Assembly (NCBI RefSeq): GCF_027943255.1 | Contig: NC_072893.1 | Location: 29,472,001-29,536,000, forward strand | DNA length: 64,000 nucleotides | Source of the DNA: Anastrepha obliqua | Taxonomy: Eukaryota; Arthropoda; Insecta; Diptera; Tephritidae | Direction: 5' to 3' | The notes under the pieces: generated by a model | The model's database searches: none | What the model was told of the DNA's origin: nothing | Seen by the model: only the letters and a program-made list of their open reading frames with translations | Translations under genes and position numbers: made by a program | Shown here: piece after piece, positions 12,210-24,649 of the stretch | Position numbering within the stretch: position 1 is the first letter of the stretch | Layout: each line of letters opens with the position of its first letter

Positions 12210-13950
12210 TGGAAGAAGAAAAACAGTACGAACCAAACTAATCGTGATGAAATAACTCGTAAAAGCATATCCTGTCAAGATTCATAAAATTTCATTAGTT
12301 CGCATTTTAAATGCCTTCAAATAACTGGTGTTGATTTTCTGAACCATTAAGACACCAATGAAAATTTTTGCAGCCTTGGGGTACTGGTTATTATTGAAAG
12401 CCACTTATACATGCAACATTTTGCTCTAATATAGACAAACAAGCATTAGCGCGGTGTTAAGCTCCTAATTTTATGTAGCATACGTACAAACTTATTAATG
12501 ACCAAAAACAAGTCACTTTATTACGCAACTACTACTACCTAGAATATACTGATATGCACCAAGCATATACATACATATTTATGCAATTCTACTTCATAGC
12601 GACTAACATTTAACCTCCCACAAAAAAATCACATTTTGCTACAAAATTTGCTGCAGTAAAGTTGCTTTACAACTTACAAATTTACGAACATTCTACTAAA
12701 ATTCTTAATGCGCCAAAACTTGTCGTTCAACTTCTACAGCCGACCGCAGTTGTAAACTAACAACTTTTTTTGTAGACAAAATTTACGGGGATGCTTTTCG
12801 TATATAAATCAAAATACCGAAATCCAGAATTTCCGTATTTGCTTGCATAAAGTTCGCAGCTGTAAGTTTTTACATACCTACTAACTATGTATGTATAAAA
12901 TCTCGTGTGTTTGTGCAACTGTAAAAGTGCCACTGGTGCCGACACAACACAAATACTGAACAAGCAATGTGCGAACACATGTACATACATACATAGATTT
13001 GTTAAAATATTTAGTCACATCATTGCCATAGTGACTGAGTGACCCACTTCAAGAATCAAGAATAAACGTTATGTTGTTTAGCGTTGAGGAAACTAGAAAA
13101 CTTGATGGCGCTATGAGAATAAAAACAAGGAAGATAAAGCACACATACACATGCAAATACTGAGAGATATATGCATAACCTACAGGAAAACAGAAGTAGT
13201 AAGATTTCAGCACTACTACTGTTACGTAAAAAAACTAGTAATGTTGTAACTAGTAAGGTACTAGTTTAGAACTATCATTCTGGTAGATCCACAATTTCAA
13301 GTATAGTACGGGAAGTGGTCAAGGTTTTAATTTGACTAACACCAGTGGATTTCCCTAAAGGGTAAGTCGTGTTGATATACGTTTGAATACTGTAACAAAT
13401 TTTTTTCTTAAATTCCTTGATGTACGAAAAACAGTGAAATTGTTGATGCCGCTTTGTTGCTACATATACTCGTATGAAAATCTACAAGTAAATAAATAGT
13501 TGCAGTTGCACACTTGTATGTTAGTTGAAATATATAAAAACAAAAACAAATATTATATACAACATTTTTCAAATACCTAGTCACGAGCTCAGGAAAAAAC
13601 TGCTGCATCACTGCTTTACGTTACAAATACTTAGCCACATGTAAATATTCGCAACAGCATGGGATCAACAGATGCTACTGTTGGCAACAGAGGCTCTAAC
13701 AGCAACCGGTCTTTTAGACGAAGCAGGAAAAGTATGTTGGTTGCTGTTATGCGATAAGTAAAGCAGCAGCGCTGTTAGCGAAATATGTTAGCTATTTACT
13801 ATTAATTATATATGTACATTGATATATACATTTTGTATGTGACTTTTGATAACAATGTACACTTAACATATGGAATAAAAATTAGGGAAAAATAAAATTT
13901 TCAAATATTTTGATAAAATTTGGCAAAATTTATGGTGTATGTTACGACTA
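12210..13950. other. Unannotated AT-rich stretch
   Basis: No gene or element is recognised. Short TATG/TACA repeats occur near 12560-12580 and 12980-13000. The open frames here lack motifs. Confidence 0.45.
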
Positions 13951-13956
13951 CTAAAT

Positions 13957-14022
13957 AGTATAATAAAAACTATACTGATCAGTATAATAAAAACTATACT
14001 GACCAGTATAATAAAAACTATG
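13957..14022. repeat. Three-copy 24-bp tandem repeat
   Basis: The unit AGTATAATAAAAACTATACT plus four variable bases (GATC, then GACC) is repeated at 13957, 13981 and 14005, the last copy being partial. Each unit has AGTATA and its complement TATACT at its ends, so the repeat can form a short hairpin. Confidence 0.85.
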
Positions 14023-14059
14023 TATAACTATTGTATGGCAGGTACGTGGTTGAAGTGAA

Positions 14060-14600
14060 AAAGTTGAGGAGAAATGGTTCAAGTACCACTCCGGCACCCC
14101 CCAAGTAGCAATAAATCGCCGTTTTGATACCATTACGAGGCCTCCAACACGCAGATATCTACAGTCAACCAGAGCTGTTGATGTAAATGAGAAGGTTGTT
14201 AGGATTTAGGTTGCAGAACTGCCCCAGGCTGTCGAAGAAAGGAGTATCCAGTCACCTTAATCGTCTAGCTGCCTAACCAGAACATTTACAGAGAAAATGC
14301 TCAACAGTCTCCATCTCTGAAAGGTCGCCACAGCTTCTGCAATGGGGATTAAATGGTTAACCCAGCTTTTACGTCCACTGACCGGTAAGCACAGCTAAAA
14401 GTTTGGAACTTGAATAGCGTGTAGTCCCCATAACTCCCTCTGATCTGTGCTTTCCTGAGAAATAAGTTGTGCGGTTTCCCTTTAACAACAGTCAGAGGAA
14501 TGATGATGATCGTGTTGGAGACGTCTGAGATCAATTCTGTCGACTTCTTCCTGGCAAGCTCATCAGCAATGTTCCTATGTACTGAAAACCAGATCAGTGA
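14060..14600 (-). mobile_element. I/LOA-like non-LTR retrotransposon, RNase H and 3' tail remnant
   Basis: On the minus strand, from about 14600, the translation gives the end of RNase H (NIADELARKKSTE, last catalytic region) and a following linker PLTVVKGKPHNLFLRKAQIR. After frame breaks the zinc-knuckle-like tail reads CRSCGDLSEMETVEHFLCKC, then LDTPFFDSLGQFCNLNPNNL and LIYINSSG. The same order (RNase H, linker with VVKG, cysteine/histidine tail, short helix ending in IxSS) occurs in copies at 46430-47080, 44810-45560 and 21280-22070. It is 5'-truncated and dead. Confidence 0.8.
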
Positions 14601-15690
14601 TATTTCTTTTTTCCAATTTTTTAACTTGTTTCTGGTAAAATTTAAAAAATCTCGAAATATTTGTTTTTTTTAGTAATTTTCTCAAATTTGAAACTTTTAA
14701 CTTTTTTCTATTAGTAGTTGTAATGAAATTTTTTATTTTTTTTTTAGTTTAAAAATTTTGGACTTTTTTGTATGTTTTTTTAACCTTTTGACTTTTATCG
14801 AGTTTCAAGTTTTTTTGTTATTTTTCTAGTTTTTTTTTTAATTTCAAAATTTTTTGTTTCTTTTTTTTTGTTGGAATTTTCTCAAATTTTTAAACTATTA
14901 ACTTTTTTCAAATTTCGAAGTTTCAGGTTTTCATTTGTGCATATCCCAAATTTTGTACCTTTTTTCAAATTTCGGAATTTTTTATTTTTTTTTTTTTAAG
15001 TTTGAAAATTTTTGATTTTCATTGTAATTTTTTTTTTAAACTTTTGAGTATTGCCGAATTTCAAAATTTTTTGTTATTTTTGTAGTTTTGTTTTAATTTC
15101 GAAATTTAGGTTTTTCTTTTGTAATTTTTTGAAATTTTGAAACTTTTTTCAGATTTCGAAATTTTTTATTTTTTGTTTCAAGTTTCAACATTTAAATTTT
15201 TTTTTTTTTAACTTTTGCCTTCTTCATTTTTCGAAATTTTTTATTTTTTTTTTCGATTTTTCTCAATTATTCTCAAGTTTTTAAATCTTCGAAATTTTTT
15301 ATTTTTTTTTTGTCAAGTTTCAACATTTAAAATTTTTTATGTATTTTTTTATTTTTTTAAACTTTTGCGCTTTTTTCAATTTTCGAAAGCTTTATTCTTT
15401 TCGATTTTTCTTAATTATTCTCAAGTTTTTAAATCTTTGACTTTTATCACATTTCGAAAATTTGGCTTTTCATGTGTAGTTTTCCCAAATTTTGAAACTT
15501 TTTTCAAATTTGGAAATTTTTTATTTTATTTAAGGTTTAAAAATTTTAGATTTGTTTCCTAATTTTTTTCCAAATTTATTATTTTCTTTAAGAAGTTTCA
15601 AATTTCAATCTTTTGAATTTTTTTCAAGTTTCCAAATTTTTTTTTTAATTTTTTTAAATTTTCTCAGAAAAAGCAGAAGCAAAAACACTC
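14600..15690. repeat. T-rich degenerate tandem array I
   Basis: About 1.1 kb of T-rich sequence made of degenerate units around TTTCAAATTTCGAAATTTTT separated by T runs of 6-12. The palindromic core AAATTTCGAAATTT (or near matches) recurs many times. Open frames inside it are phenylalanine-rich artefacts. A second array of the same type is at 17475-18800. Confidence 0.85.
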
Positions 15691-15699
15691 TTTTGTACT

Positions 15700-17257
15700 C
15701 GAAATTTGAAGTGTGGCTTCGTTGCTACATACAACAAAAGTTTATAAAAAATTTGCAGCGCTAAAATATTATTGCTGCAAAGCAACTAGAAATTTTTTAT
15801 AAGAAAAATTCCGCTTCGGACAATTTCATGCAATTGTCATTTGCTTACCGTAGACACACACAATTGCATGGGTTTCCTCCACTTTGCCACAAGCTCACAA
15901 AGATCTTAACAAATTTTCAAATGCATACATGCACACACACACACATACGCCCATGTCTGTGTGCCTATCTTGTCGTAAAGTATTTATTTAGCGAATTTCA
16001 TTGCTAGCATTAAGTTTAGAAAATTATGTAGGTCACTTGGATGCCACTTGCAAGTGGCTGACAGCTAATAGTTGTGGTAGTTGCTGCCATTGCTGTTGCT
16101 GTCGCGCTATTTTATCAGCAAAAGCCCCCATTGCAGTGGCTGTGGAATCGGTATGTAAACTCAGAGTTGCAAGCACACAGCTGGAAATCCAAATGAGCAC
16201 ATAGCGGCAGAATGCTGGCACACAGCGCAAATATACACCGACAGGCATTAGAATGCTCATGTATAAATATGTATGTACGTATGTATGTGATAATTTATAA
16301 ATATATGTATGTACACCTATCTAAGTATGTATAAGTAGCAATTGCGTTTGCGCCACAGCTGACATGTACAGCTAAACAGGCGCAACGGCAATAAGAATGA
16401 TAGCTACAGTGTTGCATGCGCACGACATGCTGCCTCAACGACAATAACAACAACAACATTTCCATCATATGCGCCTTACTGGCGAATGCTGCATATCACG
16501 GGCTTGTATGTGATCGCGCCTTTACGCCTCGAATGTTGAGGAATTTATTGTTGTGGTGGCGCAACGGTAAACTATTCGGGTGGAATTATTCAAATATCCG
16601 TGGATATTGCGAAAGAAAAAAATATATGTATTTATGTAGTTTGATTATTGACTACGCAACCAATGAATGAAAGGGTGTGAGCAATTGAAAGACTTAAGCA
16701 ACGAACTCGATTGTCTCGATTGCAATAGAGACAATCCTAAAGCATTGTATATGAAGTGAAACGTTGAAGCGTGTTGATAAGGAATTCTTAAAAACCAAAA
16801 CAATAAATAAAAGAAAATATCTGTCATTAATTTTCTTTTAGGAGAGGAAATGAATATTCAATTAAGAAAAAGATGCTACTGCCATTTTGCTGTATATAAC
16901 AGTAAACACATTTTGTTAAGAATCGGGTGCAGTTACGGTAATATTTTTTAACTCTTTTTACAAAAGAACTATTCTTACTACCGAAGAAGCTACTTAAGAA
17001 AAATGGATATATGGAAATATTTGATAATTTTTCAATGTTGAAAAAAGACAAAACAACAAAGGTCGATGAGGAGCTTTGATTAAAATTGTGAAATTGAATC
17101 AATCATAAGATTAAAAAATGAAAAGCGGCTCTACTGTACGATGTATGTGCTCATTGAGCAGATAAACAGCATCAGCTTAGAGAATTTTGTCTTATAAGAA
17201 ACAAAAGACAAATTTTATTAGAAATTAAATATTTTTGCTTATTTAACAATTCTATTG
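15700..17257. other. Unannotated stretch with microsatellites
   Basis: Contains (CA)n near 15930-15945, TATG repeats near 16260-16310 and a short (CAA)n near 16441-16458. The GC content is a little higher around 16030-16250, but open frames there (67 codons on +, 75 on -) overlap each other and show no domain. Confidence 0.4.
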
Positions 17258-17450
17258 TCGGCAGGCGAGTGTATTTCTGCTATGAAAAAGCTCCTCATAA
17301 AAATATCTGCCATTCGGAGTCGGCTTAAAATTGTAGGTCCCTCCATTTATGGAACAACATCAAGACCACAAATGGGAGGAGGAGCTCGGCCAAACACCAA
17401 AAAAGAGTGTACGCGCCAATTATATACACATATATATATATCTATGTATA
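17258..17450 (+). repeat. tRNA-derived SINE, 5'-truncated copy
   Basis: The body matches the SINE copies at 40375-40615 and 62447-62762: GAAAAAGCTCCTCATAAAAA, CCATTCGGAGTCGGCTTAAA, GTAGGTCCCTCCATTTATGG, GGAGGAGCTCGGCCAAACAC and a tail GTGTACGCGCCAATTATATA running into TA-rich repeats. The tRNA-like head with A and B boxes is missing. Orientation is plus. Confidence 0.75.
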
Positions 17451-17474
17451 TAATCCAAGGCTGTTATCAATAAT

Positions 17475-18800
17475 TGCAATTTTTTTTTTTAAGTTTCAAA
17501 TTTTTTCAGTACAATATTTTTTTTAATTATTTGGAATTTCGAAATTTTGGATTGTTTTGTAAATTTTTCGAAATTTCGAAATTTTTTTTTGATATTTGTT
17601 TAAAATTTTGAAATTTAAAACTTTTTTTGTAAAATTTTCGAATTTCAAATTTATGTTTTTTTGTAATTTGTTTTAAATTTCGACATTTATGAATATTTAT
17701 AGTTTTTTTTCAGATTTCGGAATTTTTAATTTTTTCCAATTTCAAAACTTTTGGATATTTTTTTTAGTTTTCATATTTTTAATTTTTTTTATTATTTCTG
17801 CCAAATTTCAAAGTTTGTTATTTTTTAAATATCGAAATTTTTGTTTTTTAATTTTGTGAAATTTCGAAATTTTTTAATTTTTCGTAACATTTTTCATGTA
17901 TCGAAAATTTTAAATAATTCGTAATATTTTTCAAATTTCAAAAGTTTTGAATTTTGTTTGAAATTTTTTTCAAATTTCGAAAGTTTTGAATTTGTTTTAA
18001 TATTTTTAAATTTCGAAACTTCTATTTTTTCGTAACTTATCTAAAACTTCAGAACTTTTGATTTTTTGTATTTTTTTTAATTTTGAAATTCTTGTTCTTT
18101 TAGTAATTTGTTTTAACTTTCGAAATTTTTGGTTATTTATAATTTTTTTTGAAATTTTGTAATTAGTTTTAAATTTCGAAATTTTTGATTTTTTAATATT
18201 TTTTTAAATTAAGGGTTTTCTAATTTTTTTTTTCAAATTTCAAAATTTTAGTTTATTGGATTTTTTTTAATTTCAAACTTTTTTATTTTTTGATATTTTT
18301 TCAAATTTTGAAATGTTTCATTATTGTTTTGAAAAATTCGAAATTTTTGTTTTTTTTACATTTTATTTTCAAATTGCGCAATTGTTGATTTTTTTTTATA
18401 CATTTGAAATATAAAAATCTCTATTTTCATGGAACTTATCTTAAGCTTCAAAACTTTTAATTTTTTCGTAGTTCATTTTCAATTTCAAAGTTTTTGGTTT
18501 CTTTAATTTTTTTTTCAAATTTGAAATTTTATATTTTTTTACTTATTAGTTTCCCGTTTCGAAATATTTGTTTTTTTTTTTAAGTTTTAGAATTTTTGAT
18601 TTTTTTGTATTTTTGTTTCTTTTTTTTAATTTCTCAACCTTTTGTTCCATTTTCAAATTACGAAATTTTTTATCTTTTGTTATTTTTTTCGAAATTTTTG
18701 TAATTCTTAAAAATTTTGATTCTATGTTTTTTTTTTTTGATTGAAACATTTTTGATTTTTTTTTTTCAAAATATTTGAATTTTCTAAATTTTAGAATTTT
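17475..18800. repeat. T-rich degenerate tandem array II
   Basis: About 1.3 kb of the same AAATTTCGAAATTTTT-based T-rich units as at 14600-15690. The two arrays are separated by about 1.8 kb of ordinary sequence and a SINE. Lysine-rich minus-strand and phenylalanine-rich plus-strand open frames here are composition artefacts. Confidence 0.85.
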
Positions 18801-20945
18801 TTTCGAACAGTAATTTTGCGTTATACTACTCTCGAATGAGAGCTTAGAATTTACCTTTAAAATATTACCTAGCTTTTTGCGGAGGAACAAAATTGCATCA
18901 CTGAATACCGATCTTGAATGCCACGGCGTCTTACAATTGATCAACGTCCACGAAAACTTCGAACACATAATTTGGTTTTTTCTAACAATTTCCCATAACC
19001 AGCTTGCTTGCTCAGATATTTTTGCATCCAAAATATGTTATATTTCATAATGAAATTCCAATTTGTTTACAGTGAATTTGCAGTTTTCAAAGCAATTGTT
19101 AATTTTTGGAAGTTCATATTTATTTGTATGGGTATGACAGCCTCTGTGACCATTAAATTCGCTGCTTCTGAATCAGTGAATCGCACAATTAAGACTTGTT
19201 AACAATTAGAACCAATAACGCCAACGCAAATATTTAAGAACTTTAATATTGCCAAGAATTTCAATAAAAGATTTTTATTTTGCGTGCATAAGAGTGAAAA
19301 CAAAAGACCCACTTCCCACACACACACACACACACGCAGGTATGAGTATAAGTATGGCATGTCGCAAGTGGTGGGAGAATACACCTGTGCGCATGTGCAG
19401 AATTGCGTAGTACTTTCAGCCACTGTCACTTCTAAAATTGTGCTGTGCCCCCATGCGCGTATGTATGTATGTGCATATGCACTTGCCATTCATTAACTTT
19501 GTGGGCTACGCATATTTGTATAAAAAAACACCCAACATATATTTGAGTTCTTTTCTTGATGTTTCGACAATTGGCTGCTGTATCTAATGGCCTATTGTTA
19601 GTTGCTTTAACAGCGTGGATAATTGGCGATTTCAAGAATTTTCAAAGTGATTTTCTACTGCAGAGCAAAAATAGCTATTGAGGGTTGTAATTTTTTTGTT
19701 GAATATTTGTTTCGTTTTTTGCGGAGAGTTTTTATTTAAATGTCAGCTACGTAGCAGACACAAACTTAAATGATTTCCAACCATTTTCGTAAACGAGGTC
19801 ACAGTAATTTTTGTAAATTACTTGGTAAGTAGAATTTATAGATTTTTGTGTTTGTCACAATACGTAGATAAATAATTTTTTGCAAGCTTCACGACAATGG
19901 TGTGACAGGAGAAGAATGGAACTCAGAAATTAACTAAATAATGTAGCTAATTTAATTGTTTTTCTGAAAGCAAATTTGAGTTCATCATTAAAAAACAAAA
20001 GACAGCAAATGCCAATGGAAATATAAAGATTTACGTGAGCTGCACTGATGTTCAAATGCCTCCACAAATCGTGTAACTTATAAATAAAAATAGTTTTTAG
20101 AATATATTTTTTTATACGATCATCTCACGTGGTAGAATAATTTCTACCTGATAATCTTTATTTTAACCTTTACGCACTCCATTACTTGTCTGTTTGCACA
20201 CTGCAACTGCCTAATTCACAAGTAACAAATTTAAATCAGATTAAAAAAAAAACAATTTGGGCACGCATTTTATTGGTCCATTAAATTTTAGTATATTAAA
20301 ATACAAGTTTGATGTGGTTTAAAATTCTAGTTGATTTTTGATCATTTTTTCCCTTGATTGTCCTGCAAATTTGGTGATGATGGGAGAGTAACGAGAGAGC
20401 TATCGGAAAAAAGTCCTCCAACGCAAAAAATTTTTGAAAATATATAAACCTTAAACGGTTTGTTTCCAAAATTTTAAAATCTTAAATCCATTAAATTATG
20501 AATTAGGTAGGAAAGAAATTTTCTGGCAAATTTAATCTTGAAAACCAAAATCATAGATCCCTATTTAGAAGCCCGAAATTTTATCAAATGTATTCAAGGG
20601 AAGTCTAGCGTAAGTGCACTAGCCTGCCATCCCAGAGGTTTTGGGGTCCTCGCAATTTTCCAAACTTTCCTACTTTACTAGTTTCTATTACAAAAAAAAA
20701 ACAAAAAAATCATTCCTTAATCCCAACAACCTTATCCTCGCACAAAAGTCAGCGGATTACTTGCATTGTGGCTGCTAAAACAAGCAAAAAAACAAAGAAA
20801 AAATACACAATTACACATTGCATCAGTGGCGCCAGCAAGAGGAAGCGGGCAATCGCGGGTATAGCGCAGACACACCAAATTTAGCGAAGCCCTCAACCAT
20901 CCGTGTGATCCTTCTGACAGAAAAATGTGACACACAGATGGCGCT
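18801..20945. other. Unannotated stretch, (CA)n microsatellite
   Basis: A (CA)n run lies at about 19317-19335. 18830-19030 has a more coding-like composition on the minus strand (IVRKNQIMCSKFSWTLINCK), but I do not recognise a family. The rest is AT-rich without signals. Confidence 0.4.
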
Positions 20946-20949
20946 TCAA

Positions 20950-21112
20950 GCAGTAAGAAGGCCCACTAAGCAATGACAAGTGGACACTGGTAGCGGTAGG
21001 CTAATCACCTACCCTGTCAGAAAGCAAATAGATTAACGAAACCAACGCAAGACTGAGTCTTGTCGAGGCTCTATGCTCCCGAGGGGAGTGAACAAGGAAA
21101 AAACAATTCGAG
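20950..21112 (+). mobile_element. 3' end of a non-LTR retrotransposon
   Basis: GTCTTGTCGAGGCTCTATGC followed by CTCCCGAGGGGAGTGAACAA matches the sequence at the very end of the RT element at 56878-57750 (GTCTTGTCGAGGTCCTATGC). Only the last part of the ORF and 3' tail is present. Confidence 0.55.
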
Positions 21113-21151
21113 GGAAGTCAAATCAGATGTCCAAAAGGCAGACTTATCTTG

Positions 21152-21180
21152 TACAAGGTGGCGCAAAATTAATCATCCAT
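21152..21180 (+). repeat. Recurrent end motif TACAAGGTGGCGCAAAATTA
   Basis: The same 20-mer starts at 29820 and 55087, with a near match at 55310 and an inverted partner at 55483-55500. It looks like the terminal repeat of a small TIR element; at this site I see no clear partner end. Confidence 0.6.
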
Positions 21181-21279
21181 TTCATTTTTTTAACAACTTT
21201 TGTACTAAATAAAACACAAGATACCCAATTAGTTTGAGTGATGTGAAGAAGAAAAAGATCGAAATCGCTATTTTATTTA

Positions 21280-22070
21280 TTATTTTTAGGCTCCTGCGCC
21301 CTACGACCACAATAGATCTACTGTGCAAAGCCTGCTGAGGTACCCGATATTTTAAGGTCTTTTAAAAACTTAAGCACATTCTGGGGTTTATTGTTCCATG
21401 GCTTATATGGAGGTATGGCAGTACCATTAAGGTGCTATAACCCTTTCCTGCCTAGTGAAGGACATTTACAAAGAATGTGTTCTAAATTTCCAGTGTTGAT
21501 CTCACAGAATCGGCAGACGATGGTCTCAGAGAGGCCAATTTTGTTTAAGCGATATAACAGGCTGCAGCGGCCTGTAAATAAGCCAGTTAAAAGTCTTATA
21601 TCTACTTTGCTAAAGAAAAAGTAGCTTATCAGAAATTCCTCTGTGCGGCATTAGAAGTTGTTTCGCTTGTTACTCAGCGATAGAGGTTCGCCAGTGTTCA
21701 ACGAACTTCTTCACTTCCCACCTCCTAAGAAGTTCGCGTATGTGGCCTTTTGTAAGGACACAGAAAGGTTCAAGAGCAATTGGCGGCATGTTTGCACCAT
21801 TTTTAACTAGTTGGCCCGCTATTTCATTTCCCTTGTGTTCTTTGTGTCCAGGAACCCAACCCAATAATAATGTGTTAAAGTTCGCTAGCATGTTAAGAAG
21901 ATTCAGGCACATGACTATACCATTTTTGAGGTGATTGTAGTTGATGGAAGGGCTTTTAAAACCGCCTGACTATCTGAAGGTATGTAAATGTGAGTTCCTC
22001 TCATTTTGCCTACGGATACACTCCCTCACACACATCTATATGGCATGTATTTCAGCTTGGATAGAGGCCC
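21280..22070 (-). mobile_element. I/LOA-like non-LTR retrotransposon, RNase H domain and 3' tail
   Basis: On the minus strand from 22070: ASIQAEIHAI (second RNase H acidic residue), SQAVLKALPST, LGWVPGHKEHKGNEIAGQLV (the WVPGH...GNE box; the usual AD is AG), then ANMPPIALEPFCVL. The tail reads CRFCEINTGNLEHILCKCPS and ends CAQ-IYCGRRAQEP followed by TAATAAATAAAAT-type repeats near 21275. A sister copy is at 25345-25705 on the plus strand. The RT portion is absent, so it is 5'-truncated; frameshifts make it inactive. Confidence 0.85.
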
Positions 22071-24455
22071 ATGGGAATCATCTATACGCACTCCATGGCC
22101 TGTCTGTTTGTATGCTGCCACTATCTGGTCCACAAGCACCAAATATGATTGACGTAAACATTAGACATTCTCTGATAGCGCGATTAATTTAACACCAGCT
22201 TATTCTGTGCAGCTAGTTTTTTCACCTTATGCGCTTAAATTTGCGCTTAAATAGTTATAAATGATTTAATTTCTTAAGAGCCAAGCCATAAATTGTTGCT
22301 TACCATTTGCTCCAATTTGAGTATGTAATCCATATCCATTTCTAAATTACTATCGCTGCCAAATGCAATGAAAACAAGTCACTTTATGCACAATAATTTA
22401 ACTATCACTGTGTTGTAATGGAACGCGTAAACTATTACTGAGCACTCATTATTGAGTAAATTTTCCCACTTGTCACATCACTGCCAACAAAAGACTTAAG
22501 AAACGAACTTTACTTCACACAACACTTTTTCCACGATATCCGCTGTGACAAAACCGTTAATATATTGTACTAACACACAGCATAAATGCTACTTTTAGAT
22601 TGTATGGTATTGAAGTGTATTCACGGCGATATGCAACAATGTAACTGACTTCATTGCCGCCATTGTTTCCGCTGCATACAGACTTCGAACTGCGGTCACT
22701 GCCTGCTGCTCACTTACCGTATTTACTGTCAATTGAACTGCACTATTACAGCTGCATAAATGCAGTTAATCTTGCAAATGCAAATCGCAAAAATACGAAA
22801 TTAAAATAATCACGGCATATAAATTATTGTATTACTTAAATTACACACACGCATCAACTTGATTGGCCTCCTGGCTGATGTGACTGAGCTTTGGTTGAAA
22901 TATTTAAATTTATTTTTTTATATTAAATTACACTAGACAAAACAAATCTGAGTTGAGGAGATGCAAAATGTGATGCGCACAACACAAATGTTACGTCCAG
23001 GCGGCTCAAAAGTCGAATTGAGAATCATTCTTGGCGGAGTGAGTGCGACTAAGCGATCGGCTAACTTGGCAGTGAAGAGGCAACGCTCACACATTAATCA
23101 CCTGCATTGAGTTGGGAACGAATGGGAATGCATGGATAGATAATAGATACATACGTACATACATTAGTATGTATATAAATGCGTGCTTTAGTATTGGTAT
23201 TGTTGGCGCTGAGAACAGAAGAAGAAAGTCATCATCAATGGACCGTTTGTTCATCTCCTTTCTTTTTCTTGCTTATTAATTTTTAGTATTTGGTGCTTCA
23301 TTTATCTATGCGCCGTTTGTTATGCTACTCATTTTATATTACTTCAATTTCAGCTTCTTCGTTTGCTACTTCTTCTCCTCCTTCTTCTTTTTCGTTTGCT
23401 TGTTAGTTCTAATGTAAACATAAATCGTGCACAAACAAAAAGCTTAGCCACTAACCAAATCAATGCCAAGAGCGGCAATCAGAAACGACAACAACAAATA
23501 CCGCAACAACAACAACAACAACAGTACTACTAAGCGAGCAACAGCGCGCCTGCGTGCAAGCCAGCACTCGAAAATCGTCGGCGCTAAAGAAGTAATTATC
23601 TTTGAGTAGCGATGGCGGTGGAAACCACCATCGGCCAAATGCCATTTGAGGCATTTAGTTGCTTACTTTCCCAGCGTTTAGGCTTACATCATGATGCGGC
23701 GCAGGCGCGTGGCGTTTGTTACTTTTGTGTGTTTTATTTGCTGCTGCTATTGCTGATGTTGTTGCTTTATTGCAGCCACACTCATGTAATGCCCCCACCA
23801 GTCAGTTAGTCAGTCAGTCGCACCGTTGCGTTCTTTTTCCGGTTCTTAGCTGAAGTACAGGCAGGCAAGCAAAAATGATGCCGGCAGTTATTTTATGTTT
23901 TATTTTTATTGCTATCATAGCCACTTTGTATGTGTGTGCATGTGTGCGTGTTTGTTTGTTGGTATTCTACTATAAGTGGCATATTTGTTGAGGCGTGCTG
24001 GCGTGTTGGCGCGTTAGTGATGACATTGCATTAACGCTGTTCGCTGCTGGCTGTTTGCTGTTGGCTGCTTCTATGGTCAAACGGCGCAGCATTGCAACAC
24101 GAAAGCCTGATTACAAAAGCCAAGCATTTAGGAAACAAAAAACAACAAATAAAAAATAAAAAGTAAATAAACTAATAAAAAATAATCCAGTGCAATAAAG
24201 CTATACAAGCAGGTCTAGTGATACCTTGGTAAATGATAGGCGGTAGGATTGCAACATCATGACGGCATTTGTTGCACTTTTATCCCCACTTTTATTGTTC
24301 TTCATCTCACCACCAATAATGCTAAGAACTTGAAAATGTTATGGTCATGCTGAGGAAATCAATTAACTGGAAATACAGTCAACAACTAGTCTTAAACTGT
24401 TCCATTAGCTACTAGAGCTTATTTTTATCAATTGTAAATTCCATTTTTTGGCGAC
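22071..24455. other. Unannotated stretch with (CAA)n microsatellite
   Basis: A (CAA)n run at about 23487-23523 and CTG/TTG-rich sequence near 23740-23775 resemble fly non-coding or UTR DNA. Several overlapping open frames at 23444-23809 are short and on both strands, so I do not call a gene. No transposon was recognised between 22200 and 24450, making this one of the two cleanest stretches in the window. Confidence 0.45.
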
Positions 24456-24647
24456 ATCGCGCCGAGCAACATAATTAGCAAAATGCTCGAACGCGAGGAC
24501 AGCTGCAACGCGGTAAAGAGATACATCGAGGACTTCGGAAAAAAGATAAACCTCGACACAGTGCAACAAAGCGTATCCTCACACACAAGACGACGAGCCT
24601 CTAGCATGAAAGCTGGTTACAAATACGGTGGACCCAGACGTGGTTGA
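24456..24647 (+). mobile_element. Possible C-terminus of a non-LTR ORF (R1-like), 63 codons
   Basis: An uninterrupted reading IAPSNIISKMLEREDSCNAV followed by KRYIEDFGKKINLDTVQQ runs to a TGA at 24645-24647. Its composition is coding-like and the pattern (hydrophobic helix, then a lysine-rich helix at the end) recalls C-termini of R1-clade reverse transcriptases. The family match is a weak inference. Nothing upstream or downstream confirms it. Confidence 0.3.
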
Positions 24648-24649
24648 AT

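Noticed and set aside
15215..15764. Phenylalanine-rich open frames of 115 and 70 codons
   Set aside because: They come from T-rich degenerate repeats; no start context, motif or realistic composition.
16001..16260. Cysteine-rich 67-codon frame and its antisense
   Set aside because: CCHCCCC arises from a TGCTGT-type repeat; both strands are open over the same bases.
18546..19031. Lysine-rich 161-codon minus frame
   Set aside because: Most of it is the complement of the T-rich array; only the first 60 codons have mixed composition and no family is recognised.
19199..19635. Frames rich in H, T, C and Y
   Set aside because: They derive from (CA)n and TATG microsatellites.
23444..23809. Overlapping frames on both strands with V- or L-rich runs
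   Set aside because: The runs come from the (CAA)n and CTG/TTG repeats; frames overlap each other on opposite strands with no domain.
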